From Collinsella sp. (GTDB lineage Bacteria > Actinomycetota > Coriobacteriia > Coriobacteriales > Coriobacteriaceae), in assembly GCA_019419505.1 (NCBI GenBank), contig DXZS01000024.1:38434-102433 (forward strand): a stretch of 64,000 nt of DNA. Reading direction: 5' to 3'. Shown here one piece after another: positions 24,045 to 32,471 of the stretch. Every line of letters begins with the position of its first letter. Position 1 is the stretch's first letter. Position numbers and translations under genes: made by a program. The notes under the pieces are model-generated. The model made no database searches. It saw nothing but the letters and a program-made list of their open reading frames with translations, and was not told where the DNA came from.

Positions 24045-26024
24045 TTAGACCAGGCGGGCGTTGATCGTCTTGGCGATCTTGGCGGCGTCGGTGGAACCCT
24101 TGACGGTGGCACGGAAGTCCTCGTCCATGAGCGCCTCGGCGACCTTGGACAGGATCTTAAGGTGCGTGGTGCCGGCCTGGGCACCCGGGATGAGCAGCGC
24201 GATGGCCACGTTGACGGGAGCGCCGTCCATGGTGTCCCAACCGGTCACACCGGACTCGTCCTTGACGACGATGACGGCAGCCTCGGTAATGGCGTCGGAC
24301 TTGGCATGCGGGATGGCGAAGCCCTCCATCATGCCCGTGGTGCCCTCGGCCTCGCGGGCCAGGAAGGCGTTCATCACGGCGTCGGCGTCGCTGGCGATAC
24401 CGGCCTTGACAGCCTGGTTGGAAACGAAGCTCAGAGCCTCGTCACGAGAAGCGAAGTCCTCGGCGACAAAGACATTCTCGACCTTCACGAAGTCGGCAGC
24501 CTCGGCCTTGGGGGCCTCAACGGACTTGGCTACAGGAGCGGCCTTCTGATTCTTCTCGAAGTCGTACTTCTTGAAGGCCACGAACAGGATACCACCGACC
24601 ACAGCGCCGATGAGGATCGCGAGGACCCACAGCGGACCGTTCTCGACAACGGGCAGGACCAGGAAGCCGCCGTGAGGCGCCGGATCGTGAACGTTGAAGA
24701 AGATGGTCAAGATGGAAGCGATGGAAGAACCGAGCATCATGATGGGCATGACGGGCCAGATGTTCTTGGTCATGAACGGAATGGCGCCCTCGGTGATGTG
24801 GGTGCAACCAAGGATGAGGTTGACGATACCGGCGTCATGATCCTCCTGACTGAAGTACTTCTTGCCGACAACGACGGCGAAGGTGGTGATCAGCGGCGGA
24901 ACGATGCAAGCGGCGGAGACGGCAGCCATGAAGTTGGTGCCGAAGTTGTAGGTCTCGGTGCCGACGCCAGCTTCGAGAGCGGTACCGAGCAGGAAGGTGC
25001 CAGTAGCGTAAGCAGCCTTGTTGACCGGGCCGCCCATATCAAAGGCGCACATGCAGCCGATGGCCAGGCCAAGGATCACCGGACCGGAGTTACCGAGGCT
25101 CTGCAGGAAATCCATCATGCCCTGGTTAATGGCAGCCATGGGGCCGGAAATACCGAGCATGACCAGGCCGACGATGGCGGTAGAGCACAGCGGATACAGG
25201 AAGATTGCCTTCAGGCCATTAAGGCTCGCAGGAATTTTAGAGAAAACCTTCTCGAGCAGCAGGATGACATAGCCAGCGAGGAAGCCGCCGACGATGCCGC
25301 CTAGGAAGCCAAAGCCCACACCTGCGCCACCGGCGTCGATCATGCCGGTATCGGCGTTAACAGGCAAGCCCTGGATGGCAATCATACCGGCGACGAAACC
25401 GGGGACGAGCGCCGGGCGCTTGCCGATGGACTCGGCGATGTAAGCGGAGAGCACCGGAACCATGAGGTTCATTGCGATACCGCCGATAATCTTGAGCATC
25501 GCGGCAAAGCTGTTGTAGTCGGCAGCCGTCGAATCAAAGGACGTGATGCCCCACAGGAACGAAATGGCGGTCAGAACACCACCGGCAACGACGAAGACCA
25601 GCATGTGGCTGACGCCGTTCATGAGGTGCTTGTAGATGACGTGACCGATGGACTCCTTCTCCTCGACCTCGTCCTCGACATCGGCGGCAGCGGCAACCGT
25701 GTCGTCGCCCTTGGCGGCGAGCGCGCGGTCGATCAGCTTACCGGCGGCCTCAACAGACAGGGCCTTGGAAACACCAACGGAAACCATGGGCTTACCGGCG
25801 AAACGCTCAGCCTGGACATCCTTATCGGCTGCGACGACGACGGCCTTGGCACCGGCGATCTCGCTCTTGGTGAGCTCGTTCTCGACACCGACCTGGCCAT
25901 GAGTCTCGACCTTAATGGTCAGACCTCGCTCGGCAGCAGCCTTCTCCAGCGCCTCCTTCGCCATGAAGGTGTGCGCAATGCCGGTCGGGCAACCGGTCGC
26001 GGCGATGATGTCAAACTTAGCCAT
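24045..26024 (-). CDS. fruA: PTS fructose transporter subunit EIIBCA (single polypeptide)
   Basis: The permease imports fructose (or a related sugar) and phosphorylates it, normally at C1. The 659-residue protein has three domains. EIIB comes first, with its phosphocysteine in ATGCPTGIAHTFMA (residue about 11). The EIIC membrane domain spans about 130-480 (start IGHVIYKHLMNGVSHML; substrate loop THITEGAIPFM). EIIA is last, with its phosphohistidine in GFAIPHAKSDAI. The B-C-A order differs from the A-B-C order of some Firmicutes. AAGGAGGG precedes the chosen ATG. A divergent RpiR regulator lies upstream, and PTS and kinase genes downstream complete the route to fructose-1,6-bisphosphate. Confidence 0.95.
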   Translation of the reverse strand: MAKFDIIAATGCPTGIAHTFMAKEALEKAAAERGLTIKVETHGQVGVENELTKSEIAGAKAVVVAADKDVQAERFAGKPMVSVGVSKALSVEAAGKLIDRALAAKGDDTVAAAADVEDEVEEKESIGHVIYKHLMNGVSHMLVFVVAGGVLTAISFLWGITSFDSTAADYNSFAAMLKIIGGIAMNLMVPVLSAYIAESIGKRPALVPGFVAGMIAIQGLPVNADTGMIDAGGAGVGFGFLGGIVGGFLAGYVILLLEKVFSKIPASLNGLKAIFLYPLCSTAIVGLVMLGISGPMAAINQGMMDFLQSLGNSGPVILGLAIGCMCAFDMGGPVNKAAYATGTFLLGTALEAGVGTETYNFGTNFMAAVSAACIVPPLITTFAVVVGKKYFSQEDHDAGIVNLILGCTHITEGAIPFMTKNIWPVMPIMMLGSSIASILTIFFNVHDPAPHGGFLVLPVVENGPLWVLAILIGAVVGGILFVAFKKYDFEKNQKAAPVAKSVEAPKAEAADFVKVENVFVAEDFASRDEALSFVSNQAVKAGIASDADAVMNAFLAREAEGTTGMMEGFAIPHAKSDAITEAAVIVVKDESGVTGWDTMDGAPVNVAIALLIPGAQAGTTHLKILSKVAEALMDEDFRATVKGSTDAAKIAKTINARLV

Positions 26025-26151
26025 GTGTCCCTCCTTCTTGAGTACAGCGCCCGCGGGCGCTCCCCTACACGCGCTTCGATGCGCGTTTTTCCACACTTGA
26101 AAGATACCAACCTACCGTCCGCGTGAGAAGAGACAAGGCGCAATTCTCCGG

Positions 26152-26210
26152 TGAAAGGTTCTTTCATAACCGTAAACGGCAAGTGAAAGTTTACCATCAA
26201 CACTTGAAAC
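26152..26210. promoter_or_regulatory. Candidate RpiR operator cluster between fruA and its regulator
   Basis: A perfect palindrome TGAAAGGTTCTTTCA lies at 26152-26166. Related half-sites follow: TGAAAGT at 26184 and TTGAAAC at 26204. They sit in the 272-base divergent gap, a natural place for the regulator to control both genes. Binding is inferred only. Confidence 0.5.
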
Positions 26211-26296
26211 GGCAAGGTGTATCTTGTAATTGAAAATGCCCGTATACTATGGCATTGCAAATCAAGCTAGATTTTCATGCCAACCAGGAGCCATCC

Positions 26297-27154
26297 ATGA
26301 CCGATAGTAGCAAGAGCGCACTTTCCCTCATTAGTACCCATCAGGGATACAGCGAGTCCGAGCAGCGCATTGTCGACTATATATTGGAACACCAGTCCGA
26401 AGCGCCACGCCTCACGGCCGCTCAGCTCTCGCGCGCTGCCGCCACGTCCGAGGCGACCGTTTCGCGCTTCTGCCGAAAGCTGGGCTTTGGCAGCTTCCGC
26501 AGCTTTCAGTTTTCGTTGGCGAGGGATTTGGAAAGCCAGCGCAACGAGGGCCTGACCGACGAGGTCTCGCTCGATAATATGGAGCAGAGCCTAAAAAATA
26601 TCCTCGCCGCCAAGGTGAGTGAGCTTAATGCGACCATCGACGGCATAGATCACGACACGTTGGCCGCAGTTGTACACGCGCTTAAGAATGCCGGTGTTAT
26701 TGAGTTCGCCGCCGTGGGCAATACGAACGCGGTCGCGCTCGATGCGACATTTAAGTTTTCGCAGCTGGGCCTTCGCTGCATGGCAAGCACCATCAGCGAG
26801 ACATCAATCGGCTTTGCGCTCACGTTGCGCCCCGGCGACGTTATCGTGCTGATCTCGAACTCCGGCAAGTCTCGCCGTCTGAATCGCATGGCAAAAGCGG
26901 CTCGCGACTGCGGCGCCACTGTAGTCGTCATCAGCAGCGACAGCAAGTCTCCACTTGCGCGCCTAGCCGACTACACCTTTAATACCGTCAATCACGAGGC
27001 ACTGCTGACAACGGGCGACTTCGCATTCTCCAAGATGAGCGCCACGATGATCATCGAGGTCATCTACAACTTCCTGCTGCCCGAGATTGAAGACGCGCGT
27101 GAGCATATCAGCTACTACGAGGAGCTCATCCAGCCGGATAAGGTCGTTGAGTAA
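26297..27154 (+). CDS. MurR/RpiR-family regulator with SIS domain
   Basis: The 285-residue protein has an N-terminal HTH_6 domain: YSESEQRIVDYILEH, then TAAQLSRAAATSEATVSRFC and RKLGFGSFRSFQ. From about residue 120 a SIS sugar-phosphate-binding domain follows, with EFAAVGNTNAVALDA and VIVLISNSGKSRRLNR. Such regulators sense phosphosugars. CCAGGAG before ATG 26297 supports this start over one 16 codons earlier. It is divergent from the fructose EIIBCA gene and is its likely regulator, with fructose-1-phosphate or a similar ester as a plausible effector. Confidence 0.92.
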   Translation: MTDSSKSALSLISTHQGYSESEQRIVDYILEHQSEAPRLTAAQLSRAAATSEATVSRFCRKLGFGSFRSFQFSLARDLESQRNEGLTDEVSLDNMEQSLKNILAAKVSELNATIDGIDHDTLAAVVHALKNAGVIEFAAVGNTNAVALDATFKFSQLGLRCMASTISETSIGFALTLRPGDVIVLISNSGKSRRLNRMAKAARDCGATVVVISSDSKSPLARLADYTFNTVNHEALLTTGDFAFSKMSATMIIEVIYNFLLPEIEDAREHISYYEELIQPDKVVE

Positions 27155-27162
27155 AACGCGTA

Positions 27163-27195
27163 GTGGGACAAAAATTTCAGTCAATTTTGTCCCAC
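27163..27195. terminator. Inverted repeat between converging rpiR-like and recN genes
   Basis: GTGGGACAAAAATT pairs with AATTTTGTCCCAC around TTCAGTC, with one extra A in the left arm. It lies between converging genes and could end transcription from both sides, though it lacks a separate U-tract outside the stem. It begins 9 bases after the regulator stop. Confidence 0.65.
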
Positions 27196-27213
27196 CAACA
27201 CCGCTGATACGAC

Positions 27214-28842
27214 CTAACCTCGAGCTTCTTCGAGCATCTGCTTCGCGTGGGCCAAGCTTGCCTCGGACTGATCGCCGCTCAGCATGCGGGCGATCTCTGC
27301 GGTGCGAGCATCCCCAGCCACCTCATCCAGATGCGTCTGGGGAACGTCGCCCGGTTCCTTGCTGACGACATAATGCTTGTCAGCCATGACGGCGACCTGC
27401 GCCAAGTGGGTTACGACAATCACCTGATGCGTAGCGGCGAGATCTGCCAGCACGCCCGCGAGCGCACGCGCCGTGGAGCCACCGACACCGGCATCGACCT
27501 CGTCAAACACCAGCGTATCGACACCGTCCGCGTTACCGAGGACAACCTTACTTGCCAACATGACGCGGCTGAGCTCGCCGCCCGACGCAATGCGGCGCAG
27601 GGGACGTGGAGTCAAACCGGCACCGCTGCGGTATAGCAGCTCGTAGCTCGAAGGACCAACGGGCGTCCACTCAGCACGGGGAAGATCACGCGACTCCCAG
27701 ACGAGCTCGGCGCCGCCCATCTCCAGGCGAGCCATCTGGCGGCAAACCTCGTGGCAGAAGCGCGGGGCCGCCACATTGCGAGCGCGCTTAAGTGCCTTGG
27801 CAGCGGCAAACAACTCGTGCTCGGCGCTCCCGAGTGCCTCACGCGCCTTTCTGATCTGTTCATCGCCATCATCGACCAGGGACAGCAGCTCTTGCGAGCG
27901 ATCGCGCATGGCAAAAACATCGTCCATGGTAGGACCCCACTGACGCAGCAGGCCCTTGAGGTCGGAATACCGCTCACGCATGCGAGCGAGCTCGCGCGGA
28001 TCGAAGGCGACGCCATCGCGATAGGCACGAAGTTCGTTCGCGCAATCCTCAAGGGAGATACAGGCATCCGAAAGCAAATCGGCAATGTCGCCAAGTTTGC
28101 GATCGACGGAAGCCATACGGGAAAGTTCTGCCACGGCGCTGTTCACGGCATCGAGCGCTCCCCCTTCAGAGGCAAGCGATGCATGGGCATCATTAGCTGT
28201 GGCAACCAGCACCTCGGCATGTTCGGAGCGCGGCAGCAGTTCCTCGAGTTCCTCATACTCGCCCGGTTTGGGGTCGATCTCGCCGATACGCTCGAGCGCA
28301 AAGCGCGCTTCCTCGACGCGGCTCCCCTGCGCACGCGAGGTCTCTTCGACACGTCGAACCTCCTTAGCGGCAGCGCGCGAAGCCTTAAAGCAGGCGCGGT
28401 AGTGCTCGAGCGCCTCGAGTGCAGGGCGCCCTGCCCAGGCATCGACCATCGCAACATGATGCGCCGGATCGAGCAAGCGCTGGTGCTCGTGTTGGCCGCA
28501 CAGATCCATCATCACGCCAACGCGCTCCGAAAGCTCGCGCACACTGGCGATGCGTCCGTCAATCTTCACTCGGCTGCGGCCCTCGGCAGAAAGACTGCGC
28601 TGCACGATGAAGCCCTCCGTGTCGTGCGGGCCGTCAAACAGGCGCGCCTCGACGCTCGCCAGCGCCTCGCCCTCGCGCACCATAGACGAATCCGCGCGCT
28701 CACCCAAAATAAGCTTGAGGGCCGAGAGCAGCGCGGTCTTGCCGGCACCGGTCTCGCCGGTCAGGACAGTCAGGCCGGCACTCGGCAGCAGCGTCGCCTC
28801 GCGAATGAGCGCAATGTTAGAAACCTGCAGCTCATCGATCAT
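27214..28842 (-). CDS. recN: DNA repair protein RecN
   Basis: RecN is an SMC-like ATPase that acts early in double-strand break repair. The 542-residue protein begins MIDELQVSNIALIREATLLP and has Walker A LTGETGAGKTALL (residues 29-41). The signature segment RRIASGGELSRVMLASK precedes Walker B TLVFDEVDAGVGG, then VTHLAQVAVMAD. The middle is a long Glu/Arg/Ala-rich coiled coil. Its start overlaps the nadK end by 11 bases, so it is the distal gene of the asp23-nusB-xseB-tlyA-nadK-recN series. Confidence 0.96.
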   Translation of the reverse strand: MIDELQVSNIALIREATLLPSAGLTVLTGETGAGKTALLSALKLILGERADSSMVREGEALASVEARLFDGPHDTEGFIVQRSLSAEGRSRVKIDGRIASVRELSERVGVMMDLCGQHEHQRLLDPAHHVAMVDAWAGRPALEALEHYRACFKASRAAAKEVRRVEETSRAQGSRVEEARFALERIGEIDPKPGEYEELEELLPRSEHAEVLVATANDAHASLASEGGALDAVNSAVAELSRMASVDRKLGDIADLLSDACISLEDCANELRAYRDGVAFDPRELARMRERYSDLKGLLRQWGPTMDDVFAMRDRSQELLSLVDDGDEQIRKAREALGSAEHELFAAAKALKRARNVAAPRFCHEVCRQMARLEMGGAELVWESRDLPRAEWTPVGPSSYELLYRSGAGLTPRPLRRIASGGELSRVMLASKVVLGNADGVDTLVFDEVDAGVGGSTARALAGVLADLAATHQVIVVTHLAQVAVMADKHYVVSKEPGDVPQTHLDEVAGDARTAEIARMLSGDQSEASLAHAKQMLEEARG

Positions 28843-29692
28843 GACGGACTCCGTAGAATACGCGGCTCACCGAGTTATAGAAGCTCTCGGGGCCGTAATC
28901 CAGCAGCAGCACATCACCGGGCCCGCGACGCACCGCCACGCTCTCAACGGTGCCATCGCAAGTAATAAATTGTCCATCGATAGCGATCGCCGGAACGCTC
29001 GGACGGTCATCAGACATAAAGATTTCGACGACATCACTCGGCGAAGTCAAGAAGGCACGGGCCTGAATGGTGTGCGGCGCAATAGGTACGCAGACCATAC
29101 CCGTATAGTCGGGGCTCACGATGGGGCCACCGGCACTGAGCGCGTACCCCGTAGAACCAGTCGCCGTGGACACGACCACGCCGTCGCCACGCAGTCGGTC
29201 GATATGGTGGCCCGACACCGTGATGTCGAACTCGACCATATCGGACAGCGGACCGCGGGTAAGCGCCATGTCGTTGAGGGCGAAGGTGCGCACGACATCC
29301 TTCGTACCGTCTTCGCGCACGGACACGATATCCGCGGCGATGGTGGCGCGACGGCTCACGTGCAGCTCGCCGGAAAGGGCGTCGCTCACGACCTGCAGAA
29401 TGTCGCGCTCCTCGGGGCTCGCAGCAGTTAAAAAGCCCAGGTGACCATAGGAAAGACCGAGGATAGGAATCTCGCGATGGTTGAGGATGCGGGCAGCGCG
29501 CAGCAACGTACCGTCACCGCCGAGCGTAATGACCAGATCGGAGCCGTCAATATCAGGCGTGCTCTGAATCTTCGATCGCTGGTCGGCAGCCCATGCGACC
29601 TCATAGCCCTGGCGCGTCAGCCAAAGCTCGAGCATCAGGCCGCTCTCGACCGCCTCTTGCTTGTAGTAATTGGGAACCAGAAAGACCTTCAT
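28832..29692 (-). CDS. nadK: NAD kinase
   Basis: NadK phosphorylates NAD to NADP. The 286-residue protein has the GGDGT motif in VITLGGDGTLLRAAR (about residue 57) and the conserved NE/ND-type motif as FALNDMALTRG. TGSTGYALSAGGPIV follows, the NAD-binding glycine-rich region. It overlaps tlyA by ATGA at the start and recN at its end. The tlyA-nadK-recN order is widely conserved in Gram-positive bacteria. Confidence 0.96.
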   Translation of the reverse strand: MKVFLVPNYYKQEAVESGLMLELWLTRQGYEVAWAADQRSKIQSTPDIDGSDLVITLGGDGTLLRAARILNHREIPILGLSYGHLGFLTAASPEERDILQVVSDALSGELHVSRRATIAADIVSVREDGTKDVVRTFALNDMALTRGPLSDMVEFDITVSGHHIDRLRGDGVVVSTATGSTGYALSAGGPIVSPDYTGMVCVPIAPHTIQARAFLTSPSDVVEIFMSDDRPSVPAIAIDGQFITCDGTVESVAVRRGPGDVLLLDYGPESFYNSVSRVFYGVRHDR

Positions 29693-30492
29693 AGCGTTGC
29701 AGCTTTCTCGCTCAAAACCGATACCTGGGATTGCAGCACGTCTTGCGAGCGGTCGCCAGATTCAAATCTCGTGCCGTACAGGAAAAACTCAACGTTGCCC
29801 TTGGCACCATGAATGGGCGACACGCACACATCGACCGGGAACAGCCCCTTGGCAGCAAAGAGCTCAACCGCCGCCACGAGCGTATCGCGGCGCACGGCGG
29901 GATCGGTCACAATGCCGCCCTCGCCCACCAGCGCCGCCGGAGCCTCAAACTGCGGCTTTACGAGCGTGCAGAATGCACCCGTAGGCGCCAGGCACGCCAG
30001 TACCGCATCGATAATGTTCGCGATGCTGGTAAACGAGACATCACACACAGCCAGGTCGATGGCGCCGGCATAGCCAAGCTCAGGCAGCTGCGTCACGTTT
30101 GTGCGCTCATGCAGCGTCACGCGATCGTCCTGACGCAACGACCAATCGAACTGGGCGCGACCCACGTCCACAGAGACAACAGTCGCAGCTCCGCGCTTGA
30201 GCAGGCAATCGGTAAAACCGCCGGTAGAGCAGCCCACATCCAAACAGGCAAGGCCCGTCGGATTGATGCCAAACGCATCAAGCGCGCCTTCGAGCTTAAG
30301 ACCGCCGCGGCCAACATAGGGAATACGCCCCTTCACGTGCAGCGGCAGCCCCGGCATCACCTTAAGACCCGGCGAAGTCAAGCGCTCGCCGCCACTCGAG
30401 ACCAAGCCGGCCATAAGAGTGCGAAGGGCATCCGCGCGATCGGCGCAGATGCCCTGTGAAATCAGTTCGTCATCAAGACGCACGCGTTTCAT
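29689..30492 (-). CDS. tlyA: TlyA-family rRNA 2'-O-methyltransferase
   Basis: TlyA proteins methylate the 2'-OH of cytidines in 16S and/or 23S rRNA. The 267-residue protein opens MKRVRLDDELISQGICADRA, an S4 RNA-binding domain. The FtsJ-like fold follows: YVGRGGLKLEGALDAF, the SAM loop CLDVGCSTGGFTDCLL, and AVCDVSFTSI with LVKPQFEA. Start choice is uncertain: ATGs at 30492 and 30501 and a TTG at 30504 are all in frame with weak ribosome binding sites. I took the one matching the family N-terminus. Confidence 0.93.
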   Translation of the reverse strand: MKRVRLDDELISQGICADRADALRTLMAGLVSSGGERLTSPGLKVMPGLPLHVKGRIPYVGRGGLKLEGALDAFGINPTGLACLDVGCSTGGFTDCLLKRGAATVVSVDVGRAQFDWSLRQDDRVTLHERTNVTQLPELGYAGAIDLAVCDVSFTSIANIIDAVLACLAPTGAFCTLVKPQFEAPAALVGEGGIVTDPAVRRDTLVAAVELFAAKGLFPVDVCVSPIHGAKGNVEFFLYGTRFESGDRSQDVLQSQVSVLSEKAATL

Positions 30493-30527
30493 GAATGCCA
30501 TCAACCATTCGTATCCAGAGATGCGGC

Positions 30528-30767
30528 CTAGCTATCCTGGGATTCGTTTGCCGCATCCTCATCGTATTCCTGTTCGAGCTTATCGGCCTCACGCGGCGTC
30601 AACTCAAACTTGTCGACCATATCGACCGCGCGGGAGCCCAGCTCAATCGCCTCGTCAAACAGATCGAGCGAACGCTCCAAGGAGGTATCCTTGGAGCGAA
30701 CGGTAGCGATGATCTGGTCCAGGCGATCCGAGATCTCATCGAAGTTGCGGACGGAACCCTCTGGCAT
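30528..30767 (-). CDS. xseB: Exodeoxyribonuclease VII small subunit
   Basis: The 79-residue acidic protein shows the XseB pattern: NFDEISDRLDQIIATVRS, then DTSLERSLDLFDEAIELG. It ends in an Asp/Glu-rich tail. XseB pairs with the XseA nuclease; the large subunit gene is not in this window. The ATG is 3 bases after the nusB stop, and GAGGAG upstream is provided by the nusB end codons, so the two are coupled. Confidence 0.9.
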   Translation of the reverse strand: MPEGSVRNFDEISDRLDQIIATVRSKDTSLERSLDLFDEAIELGSRAVDMVDKFELTPREADKLEQEYDEDAANESQDS

Positions 30768-30769
30768 GG

Positions 30770-31357
30770 CTACTCCTCGACGGAGTCGGCCTCGACGGCC
30801 TCAGCAGCGTCCGCATCCTCGGCAAGTACACCGGCGGCAGCCTGAGCGGCAGCGACCTTGGCGGCCGCCTCGGCAGCCTGCGCCTCCTCGCGAGCGCGAT
30901 CTTCGGCCAGCAGCTCCTGGTACAGATCCTCACCCGGCAGCTCCTCGCTACGAGCGATCTTGCCCAGCACGCCGTTGACAAACGACGCGGACTGATCGGT
31001 GCCATAGGCCTTGGCAAGCTCGACGGCCTCGTTGATCACGATGGCGTCCGAGACTTCCTCGTCGGTGAGGAAGCGCATCTCGTAGACGGCGATACGCAGC
31101 AGGTTGCGGTCGGCGCCGGGCATGCGCATAAGATCCCAGTTCTTGGCGACGGCGCGCAGGGCACAGTCGATGCGATCGATATGCTCGTAGGCACCACGGC
31201 AAAGCTCGAGCGCATAGGGGTCGAGGGGGCCCTTCGAGATCAGGAAATCGCCCTCGAGGACGCGCTCGAGCGGGCTGTCCGTGGCCTCGGCCTGAAACAG
31301 CAGCTGCAGCGCCTGACTGCGGGCAAGCGTGCGCCCGCGATAAACCTTAAGGCTCAA
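30770..31357 (-). CDS. nusB: Transcription antitermination factor NusB
   Basis: NusB binds boxA RNA with S10 in rRNA antitermination. The 195-residue protein has RTLARSQALQLLFQAEAT at the N-terminus. The C-terminal family segment is LRIAVYEMRFLTDEEVSDAI with INEAVELAKAYG and SASFVNGVLGKIAR. A 55-residue Ala/Glu-rich tail extends beyond the usual end. The start is a TTG (31355-31357) with AAGGAG six bases upstream; no ATG in frame is better placed. The SD overlaps the end of the preceding Asp23-type gene. Confidence 0.94.
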   Translation of the reverse strand: MSLKVYRGRTLARSQALQLLFQAEATDSPLERVLEGDFLISKGPLDPYALELCRGAYEHIDRIDCALRAVAKNWDLMRMPGADRNLLRIAVYEMRFLTDEEVSDAIVINEAVELAKAYGTDQSASFVNGVLGKIARSEELPGEDLYQELLAEDRAREEAQAAEAAAKVAAAQAAAGVLAEDADAAEAVEADSVEE

Positions 31358-31360
31358 AGG

Positions 31361-31723
31361 TTACTCCTTGGGGAAAACGAGGCCGTCAATGCAAACGTCG
31401 ACGCGCTCGACCTCGACGCCCACCTGAGCATCGATGGCGGCGACCACGGCGGCGCGAACGGCCTCGGCGAGTTTCTTGAACGGATAGCCAAAGAACACCA
31501 CGACACGCACGGTGAGTGCGAGCTTGTCGCCAACGACCTCGGCCTCGACCGCCGGCTCGGAAGCCGGGGCCTTGGACGAGAGCATCATGGAGACAAGATT
31601 AGTGGCAAGGTCCTTGACGCCAACGGAGGCGATGCCCTCGACATCGGACACGGCGCGCGAGACGATGGCGGTCAGAACATCGGGCGAAATGCCGATGCCG
31701 TCAATCTTGATTTCCTGGGGCAT
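31361..31723 (-). CDS. Asp23/Gls24-family envelope stress protein
   Basis: The 120-residue protein has the Asp23 fold pattern: IGISPDVLTAIVSRAVSDVEGI near the start (key residues shown in two pieces here: ISPDVLTAIV and AVSDVEGIASV). VVVFFGYPFKKLAEAVR and IDAQVGVEVERVDVCIDGLV follow. The family is linked to envelope stress and, in actinobacteria, is often found before nusB. AGGAGG lies before the ATG. It abuts nusB with a 3-base gap, so the two are co-transcribed. The precise biochemical role is not known. Confidence 0.88.
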   Translation of the reverse strand: MPQEIKIDGIGISPDVLTAIVSRAVSDVEGIASVGVKDLATNLVSMMLSSKAPASEPAVEAEVVGDKLALTVRVVVFFGYPFKKLAEAVRAAVVAAIDAQVGVEVERVDVCIDGLVFPKE

Positions 31724-31747
31724 GAGTCCTCCTAGAGAAGTTGGTTG

Positions 31748-32311
31748 CTAGACGCGGGAGACGAACTTGCCGTCGCGGGTGTCAACCTTGATGACCTCGC
31801 CCTCGTTGAGGTACATGGGGACCTGGATGACAGCGCCGGTGTCGATCGTGGCCGGCTTGGTGGAACCCTGGACGGTGTCGCCCTTAAAGCCCGGGTCGGT
31901 TTGGACAATGGTGGTCTCGATGAACATCGGCGGGGTCACGCCCATGAGCTCATCGTCGGCGAAGAGCAGCTGGCAGATGTCGTTCTCGCGCAGCCACTTG
32001 GAGTTCTCGCCCACCATGTCCTCGGGAACGGGAACCTGCTCATAGGACTCGTTGTCCATGAAGATGTAGTCGGTGCCATCGTTGTAGAGGTACTGGAACT
32101 CACGGGTGGTGAGCATGACGCTCTCGAACTTGGTGCCGGCGTTGCAGGTGTTCTCGACGACGCGGCCGCTCTTGATGTCGCGGGTCTTGTAGCGCACAAA
32201 CGCGCCGCCCTTGCCCGGCTTGACATGCTGGAACTCGACGATGGTGTAGACCTTGTCCTTGATGCGGAGACCGAGGCCGTTCTTGAAGTCGGCGGTAGAA
32301 ATGGTAGGCAT
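31748..32311 (-). CDS. efp: Translation elongation factor P
   Basis: EF-P relieves ribosome stalling at polyproline. The 187-residue protein begins MPTISTADFKNGLGLRI, and the tip-loop lysine lies in KPGKGGAFVRYKT (about residue 32). The C-terminal OB domains end GEVIKVDTRDGKFVSRV, the usual family ending. The ATG at 32309-32311 has AGAAAGG upstream. The sequence does not show which lysine modification system is used. Confidence 0.96.
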   Translation of the reverse strand: MPTISTADFKNGLGLRIKDKVYTIVEFQHVKPGKGGAFVRYKTRDIKSGRVVENTCNAGTKFESVMLTTREFQYLYNDGTDYIFMDNESYEQVPVPEDMVGENSKWLRENDICQLLFADDELMGVTPPMFIETTIVQTDPGFKGDTVQGSTKPATIDTGAVIQVPMYLNEGEVIKVDTRDGKFVSRV

Positions 32312-32404
32312 AGCGACCTTTCTTGTTATGGGCAGAACGCACAAGCGTCCAAATTACATACGATAGAAATTATACACTTGCAGGCGGCGCCTGCGGCGAG
32401 CGCA

Positions 32405-32448
32405 TAAAAAGAGAACGCGGGGCGTCCGAATCGATCCGGACGCCCCGC
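32405..32448 (-). terminator. Terminator after M24 peptidase gene
   Basis: On the minus strand CGGGGCGTCCGG pairs with CGGACGCCCCG around a GATCGATT-like loop, then GTTCTCTTTTTATG. It lies 24 bases beyond the peptidase stop and separates it from efp. Confidence 0.87.
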
Positions 32449-32471
32449 CCCAAACTATCTACCGAAGTAGA

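Noticed and set aside
26025..26296. Riboswitch or small RNA in the fruA-rpiR gap
   Set aside because: Only short palindromes and promoter-like A+T-rich sequence were visible; no conserved RNA core or terminator hairpin.
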